Positions 60,861 to 64,000 of a stretch of DNA of 64,000 nucleotides are shown here, one piece after another (positions within the stretch are counted from its first letter, which is position 1; each line of letters begins with the position of its first letter). The position numbers and the translations under genes were made by a program. The stretch is from Butyrivibrio sp. (GTDB lineage Bacteria > Bacillota > Clostridia > Lachnospirales > Lachnospiraceae), in the NCBI GenBank assembly GCA_017615275.1, contig JAGAAO010000017.1, forward strand, positions 62,001 through 126,000, written 5' to 3'. Under the pieces are notes generated by a model. It was not told the origin of the DNA, searched no databases, and worked only from the letters and a program-made list of their open reading frames with translations.

Positions 60861-61580
60861 ATGGCAACGATCATAAAAACAAAGAAGTTAACTATAAATG
60901 ATACGGGCAGGAAACTTGCATTGTCCAAAGACGCGGAGAAAAAAATAAACGACTTCTGGGAAGATCTTTTAAAAGTTTATCCGTGGATGTTTAACGGCCC
61001 TGTTTATTCGACGGAAAAAATGGAGAACAACGACGGAGAAGTTTATCTCGAAATAGAGCTGTCCGATTACGCCAATTATAAGTGCGGACAGGTAAACGAT
61101 CTTGGAGATTACGCATGTAAGAACACATATGCAGGCGGTATTCTTAAATCTGCCGACAATAAGTTTTTTGTCTCATTAAATGGAACAGGCTCTGAGAATA
61201 AAGGAAAGATACAGTTTATAGGCGGCGTTATCGATCCTGACGACAGAGATGAGGAAGGCAAGCTCGATCCCGTTAAGGCAGCGCTGCGAGAGTTTGAAGA
61301 AGAAGCCGGCAAAGCTATCAGGGACAGCATTGTTTCAACGGGCGATACTTATCTTATTACCAATGAAAAGAAATACGGCATTCAGACGGTATTTTATTCA
61401 AGCATGAATTCAGAAGAGATCCTTGCGGCATTTGATGCGTTCAAAAACGGATCTGACAATGATGAGATAGCAAGAATAGTTTCTTTTGGAAAAGATAATA
61501 TAGATGAGCTTAAGGAATATGCAGAAAGGCATGATATAGGAGTTATCGACCTATTGACTGCTCTTATAAAAGATATGTAA
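60861..61580 (+). CDS. Nudix hydrolase-like protein
   Basis: A protein of about 239 residues. The Nudix box is present in expanded form: GGVIDPDDRDEEGKLDPVKAA then LREFEEEAG, so the catalytic REFEEEAG helix is intact but the loop after GG is longer than the usual five residues. The N-terminal 90 residues are not recognised. The start is uncertain: AGGAG at 60841 is 3 bases from a TTG (60849) and 15 from the ATG chosen. It would hydrolyse a nucleoside-diphosphate derivative, substrate unknown. Confidence 0.75.
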   Translation: MATIIKTKKLTINDTGRKLALSKDAEKKINDFWEDLLKVYPWMFNGPVYSTEKMENNDGEVYLEIELSDYANYKCGQVNDLGDYACKNTYAGGILKSADNKFFVSLNGTGSENKGKIQFIGGVIDPDDRDEEGKLDPVKAALREFEEEAGKAIRDSIVSTGDTYLITNEKKYGIQTVFYSSMNSEEILAAFDAFKNGSDNDEIARIVSFGKDNIDELKEYAERHDIGVIDLLTALIKDM

Positions 61581-61628
61581 GCTTAAGGAAATGAGATAAC
61601 AGGTCTATTTTGACAGAAAGGAAGAAGT

Positions 61629-62156
61629 ATGAAAAAAGCTGTAGTTATATTGGATGGTCTGTTCGTATATTTGTTTTTGTGCATGATCGCGTGTCTTTTC
61701 GCAGAGGCTTCAAGTGATATGGACATAGTTGATTATATGAAGATCGTTTTTCGTTCCGGTGCGGTTTTGGGCGTGATCACAATAATTTGGACGATCGCAA
61801 ACTGCCTGAAAAGTTGCATGATAGAGCCGAAAGAAGCAGTATCACTTGCAAAATTGCAGATGATACTTCGACTGGTTCAGATTCCGGCATATATAGTTAT
61901 ATTTTTGCTGGGAGTAATCCTGGTGTTCACATTTTTCGGCTTAGTCATGGCTATGATATTGGCAGTTATCGACGGGATCAGTATTGCGCTTACGGGCACA
62001 GCATCTATTGCCGTTTATGCACATCTTTTGAAAAATAATCTGATCACCAAAAAGCAGTTTATCGGTTACTCCATCTTGTCATATATATATGTTCTGGATG
62101 TTATAGCTTCAATACTTTGCTATACAAACGTAAAGAGGAAAATATCTTCATTATAA
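61629..62156 (+). CDS. Small multi-pass membrane protein of unknown function
   Basis: A 175-residue protein with about five hydrophobic segments (around 5-25, 40-62, 82-108, 108-130, 148-168). I do not recognise the family. The ribosome site GAAAGGAAG precedes the ATG. Its end overlaps the convergent minus-strand gene by 6 bases. Confidence 0.75.
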   Translation: MKKAVVILDGLFVYLFLCMIACLFAEASSDMDIVDYMKIVFRSGAVLGVITIIWTIANCLKSCMIEPKEAVSLAKLQMILRLVQIPAYIVIFLLGVILVFTFFGLVMAMILAVIDGISIALTGTASIAVYAHLLKNNLITKKQFIGYSILSYIYVLDVIASILCYTNVKRKISSL

Positions 62157-62525
62157 TAAAAAGAAATTTGCGTAGATTGCGGCTATCGCAAACGTAAGAC
62201 CAAGAAATATTGCGGTTCCTGCTATAAGATATTGCACTTTGTGAATTTCTTTGGAAAAGATAAGAAGCTTGGGGAAGGATTTACAGATATATACTTCGTA
62301 TTCTTCCCCTCTTTTTATAGGATCCTTTTTGGGACACAGACTCATAGGATATGTCGTTATTTCTTTGTTGTTTCTTGTAAAAACAAAAGCGCCCGGTGCT
62401 TTATCGGGAGAGTAGACCGCTTTAATTTTTTCGTTGCAGATTTTATCTATAAATATCATCAATATTCCAATAATAATAAATCCAAGTCCGAGTGCTATCT
62501 GTATAAGTCCCATAATTATTTTCAT
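62151..62525 (-). CDS. Small two-helix membrane protein (DUF3592-like)
   Basis: A 124-residue protein. Membrane helices at about 5-28 and 98-122 enclose a soluble middle (FVFTRNNKEITTYPMSLCPKKDPIKRGEEYEVYI) that resembles the DUF3592 layout, where a Pro/Gly segment precedes a strand pair. The function is unknown. AGGA lies about 10 bases before the start on the minus strand. Its 3' end overlaps the convergent gene by 6 bases, so no terminator fits between. Confidence 0.7.
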   Translation of the reverse strand: MKIIMGLIQIALGLGFIIIGILMIFIDKICNEKIKAVYSPDKAPGAFVFTRNNKEITTYPMSLCPKKDPIKRGEEYEVYICKSFPKLLIFSKEIHKVQYLIAGTAIFLGLTFAIAAIYANFFLL

Positions 62526-62668
62526 TTCTGCAATGTCCTTTCCTTAGTTAAAGCGCAATAAATGTTTTTGCTATCATTATAACACTGTACATTTATTCTG
62601 AGCTTTTTTAAAATAACATTAGGTATATGTGGCGAGAAAATATTTGCAGAAAGGCGGAAAGATATAAT

Positions 62669-63310
62669 TTGTTGGAGTTAAAGGGCATAAGGAAGAGCTA
62701 TGACCGAAATGTGATCTTCGAAGATGTGAATATTTCTTTTAAGGAAGGCACAGTTACTTGTTTTGCGGGGCATAACGGTTGCGGGAAAAGTACGATGTTA
62801 AAAGTCATCGGAGGGCTGATTCCAAAGGACGCGGGCGAGATAGTCAGTGATCGGAGGATGAAGTTTGCATATGTTCCGGAAAAATTTCCTGCTGTAAATA
62901 TGAAGGGCAGAGCATATTTAAAGCACATGGCAAAGATTGACGGCATATATTCGGAGAAAGAACAGGATGAGATAATCGGCAGGTTTGCGGAGGATTTCTT
63001 TTTGACGGAGATGCTTGATAAACAGATGAAAGATATGTCAAAGGGAACTCTTCAGAAAATCGGTGTTATTCAGGCACTTATGTGTGATCCCGATGTTTTG
63101 CTGCTGGATGAACCGCTTTCAGGACAGGATGCGGATTCTCAGGAAGTTTTTATTAAGAAGATACTTGACCTTAAGAAAAAGCAAAAGATCATTTTGCTGT
63201 CTGCGCATGAAAAGAATCTTATAGAGGTACTTAGTGACCGCATTTACACTATTGAAAAAGGTAAGGTTATTTTATGCAACGAGGAAACTAAGCAGGAGGG
63301 CAGCAGATAG
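62669..63310 (+). CDS. ABC transporter ATPase, ABC-2 exporter type
   Basis: A single cassette of about 213 residues. Walker A is GHNGCGKST, the signature is a variant (MSKGTLQKIGVIQAL) and Walker B is VLLLDEPLSG. SxHE (LSAHEKN) takes the place of the H-loop. TTG 62669 is preferred because GGCGGAAAG lies about 7 bases upstream and the cassette begins directly (LELKGIRKSYD); ATG 62627 is an alternative. A membrane partner gene follows after 3 bases. Confidence 0.85.
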   Translation: MLELKGIRKSYDRNVIFEDVNISFKEGTVTCFAGHNGCGKSTMLKVIGGLIPKDAGEIVSDRRMKFAYVPEKFPAVNMKGRAYLKHMAKIDGIYSEKEQDEIIGRFAEDFFLTEMLDKQMKDMSKGTLQKIGVIQALMCDPDVLLLDEPLSGQDADSQEVFIKKILDLKKKQKIILLSAHEKNLIEVLSDRIYTIEKGKVILCNEETKQEGSR

Positions 63311-63313
63311 AAA

Positions 63314-64000
63314 ATGGTTATGAAACTTTGTAATAGTATTAACTACAGACTTCACAGGTATTTTGCCGGTTCAAAACCGGTTTTTCCCATGATAATTATT
63401 TTGTGCTTTATTGGGAGTATGTACACTTTTAAACCTATGGACGTCATAAGCGGATACATTATTTCCGGTGTATTTGTATTTGGACTTATGACTTTTGTGA
63501 CATTTAATATAGGTGGCAGTGAGGAAAAGGTAGAAGAGCAGATATTGTTCCTTAGAGGAAATAGTCTGATTGATTATTATATTTCAAGAGAGCTGGGGCT
63601 TATTGTGATCTGCGCTCTGTATTCGTTTATAACAGCGATTGCTCCGGTGTTTGTAAATGCGATGAACGGATTTAACTTTTTTACCCGAAGCCTTACCGTA
63701 CATGATGTCGTGATGGGAATTATATTGCTGTTTGGAAGCGGGCTTGCGGGAACGCTGATCGGAGATTTGCTCAATCTAAGGATAATGAAGAACAGAAAGC
63801 TTTCGCTTATGCTGACCGCGATGATAGCATTGCTGACATTCTCAAATGACGGTATTCAGCAGAAGGTAAGTTATCTTGGGATATTGAAATTTCTGCTTCC
63901 GCCGATCATGACTCCCGCCAAAATTTTCAGCGGAGCGGATGTGATCAATACCGGGAAGATGCTCATTATTTTTTTACAGATAATAATTAATTATGTTGTA
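63314..64000 (+). CDS. ABC-2-type membrane permease (3' truncated by window)
   Basis: The frame is open from ATG 63314 to the window end (229 codons, no stop). AGGAGGG lies 13 bases upstream, inside the end of the ATPase gene; ATG 63320 is an in-frame alternative. The product begins MVMKLCNSINYRLHRYFAG and has at least five hydrophobic segments, including PMIIILCFIGSMY, YIISGVFVFGLMTFV and DVVMGIILLFGSGLAG. It is presumably the channel partner of the ATPase before it. The exported substrate is unknown. Confidence 0.8.
   Translation, partial: MVMKLCNSINYRLHRYFAGSKPVFPMIIILCFIGSMYTFKPMDVISGYIISGVFVFGLMTFVTFNIGGSEEKVEEQILFLRGNSLIDYYISRELGLIVICALYSFITAIAPVFVNAMNGFNFFTRSLTVHDVVMGIILLFGSGLAGTLIGDLLNLRIMKNRKLSLMLTAMIALLTFSNDGIQQKVSYLGILKFLLPPIMTPAKIFSGADVINTGKMLIIFLQIIINYVV

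Overview
The window looks like a chromosomal stretch of a Clostridia bacterium, most likely a Lachnospiraceae member of the Butyrivibrio/Pseudobutyrivibrio/Roseburia type. This is inferred from moderate A+T content, strong AGGAGG ribosome sites, extended -10 promoters, many YesM/YesN two-component systems, an agr locus with a Lachnospiraceae-style AgrD peptide, and lipoprotein-type binding proteins. No rRNA, tRNA, CRISPR, phage or IS gene was seen.

Layout. (1) 0-8.7 kb: a sugar-sensing and uptake locus. It holds the end of a sugar-binding protein, a YesM kinase, a YesN regulator, a XylF-like lipoprotein and a ChvE/GguA/GguB-type ABC transporter. (2) 8.8-16.1 kb: housekeeping genes (oligopeptidase F, acetyltransferase, SpoU-type RNA methyltransferase, phosphoglucomutase, a GGDEF protein, a D-2-hydroxyacid dehydrogenase). 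(3) 16.1-16.7 kb: two large foldback elements between convergent genes. They share loop sequences but differ in their stems, and they are the strongest candidate for something undescribed. (4) 16.7-20 kb: a lipoprotein, two very small proteins and a membrane chemoreceptor. (5) 20.2-36.6 kb: a glycosyltransferase, then a tightly packed run of signalling genes. These are an HDOD protein, a 1256-residue hybrid kinase with degenerate GGDEF/EAL domains, a double-receiver protein and a kinase-less paralogue of the hybrid kinase. The run continues into a binding protein/YesM/YesN triad and its Afu-type ABC transporter. (6) 36.6-45.8 kb: MgtC, a PrsW protease with a repetitive tail, then a TRAP transporter with its own YesM/YesN/DctP triad. 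(7) 45.8-48.9 kb: a complete but rearranged agr quorum-sensing locus (agrB and agrA on minus, agrC and agrD on plus). Matching LytTR-type operators stand in front of agrC and agrD. (8) 49-64 kb: mixed genes, including Dtd, HD hydrolase, Crp-like regulator, secreted beta-helix protein, CPBP protease, a methyltransferase/DUF218 fusion, an erythromycin-esterase homologue, CobI and Nudix. It also holds two decayed metal-homeostasis genes and an ABC-2 exporter running off the end.

How the genes work together. Three transporters of different classes (sugar ABC, Afu/Fbp-type ABC, TRAP) each sit beside a membrane-bound YesM kinase, a YesN AraC-type regulator and an additional binding protein. This suggests that binding-protein occupancy outside the cell is read by the kinase and used to induce the matching transporter. 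In all three transporter operons the abundant binding-protein gene is followed by an intercistronic hairpin, which would lower expression of the downstream membrane genes. The agr locus is probably autoregulated at two promoters of the same geometry.

Coordinates, motifs and hairpins were read by eye from the sequence. Family names rest on recognised motifs, not on database searches.
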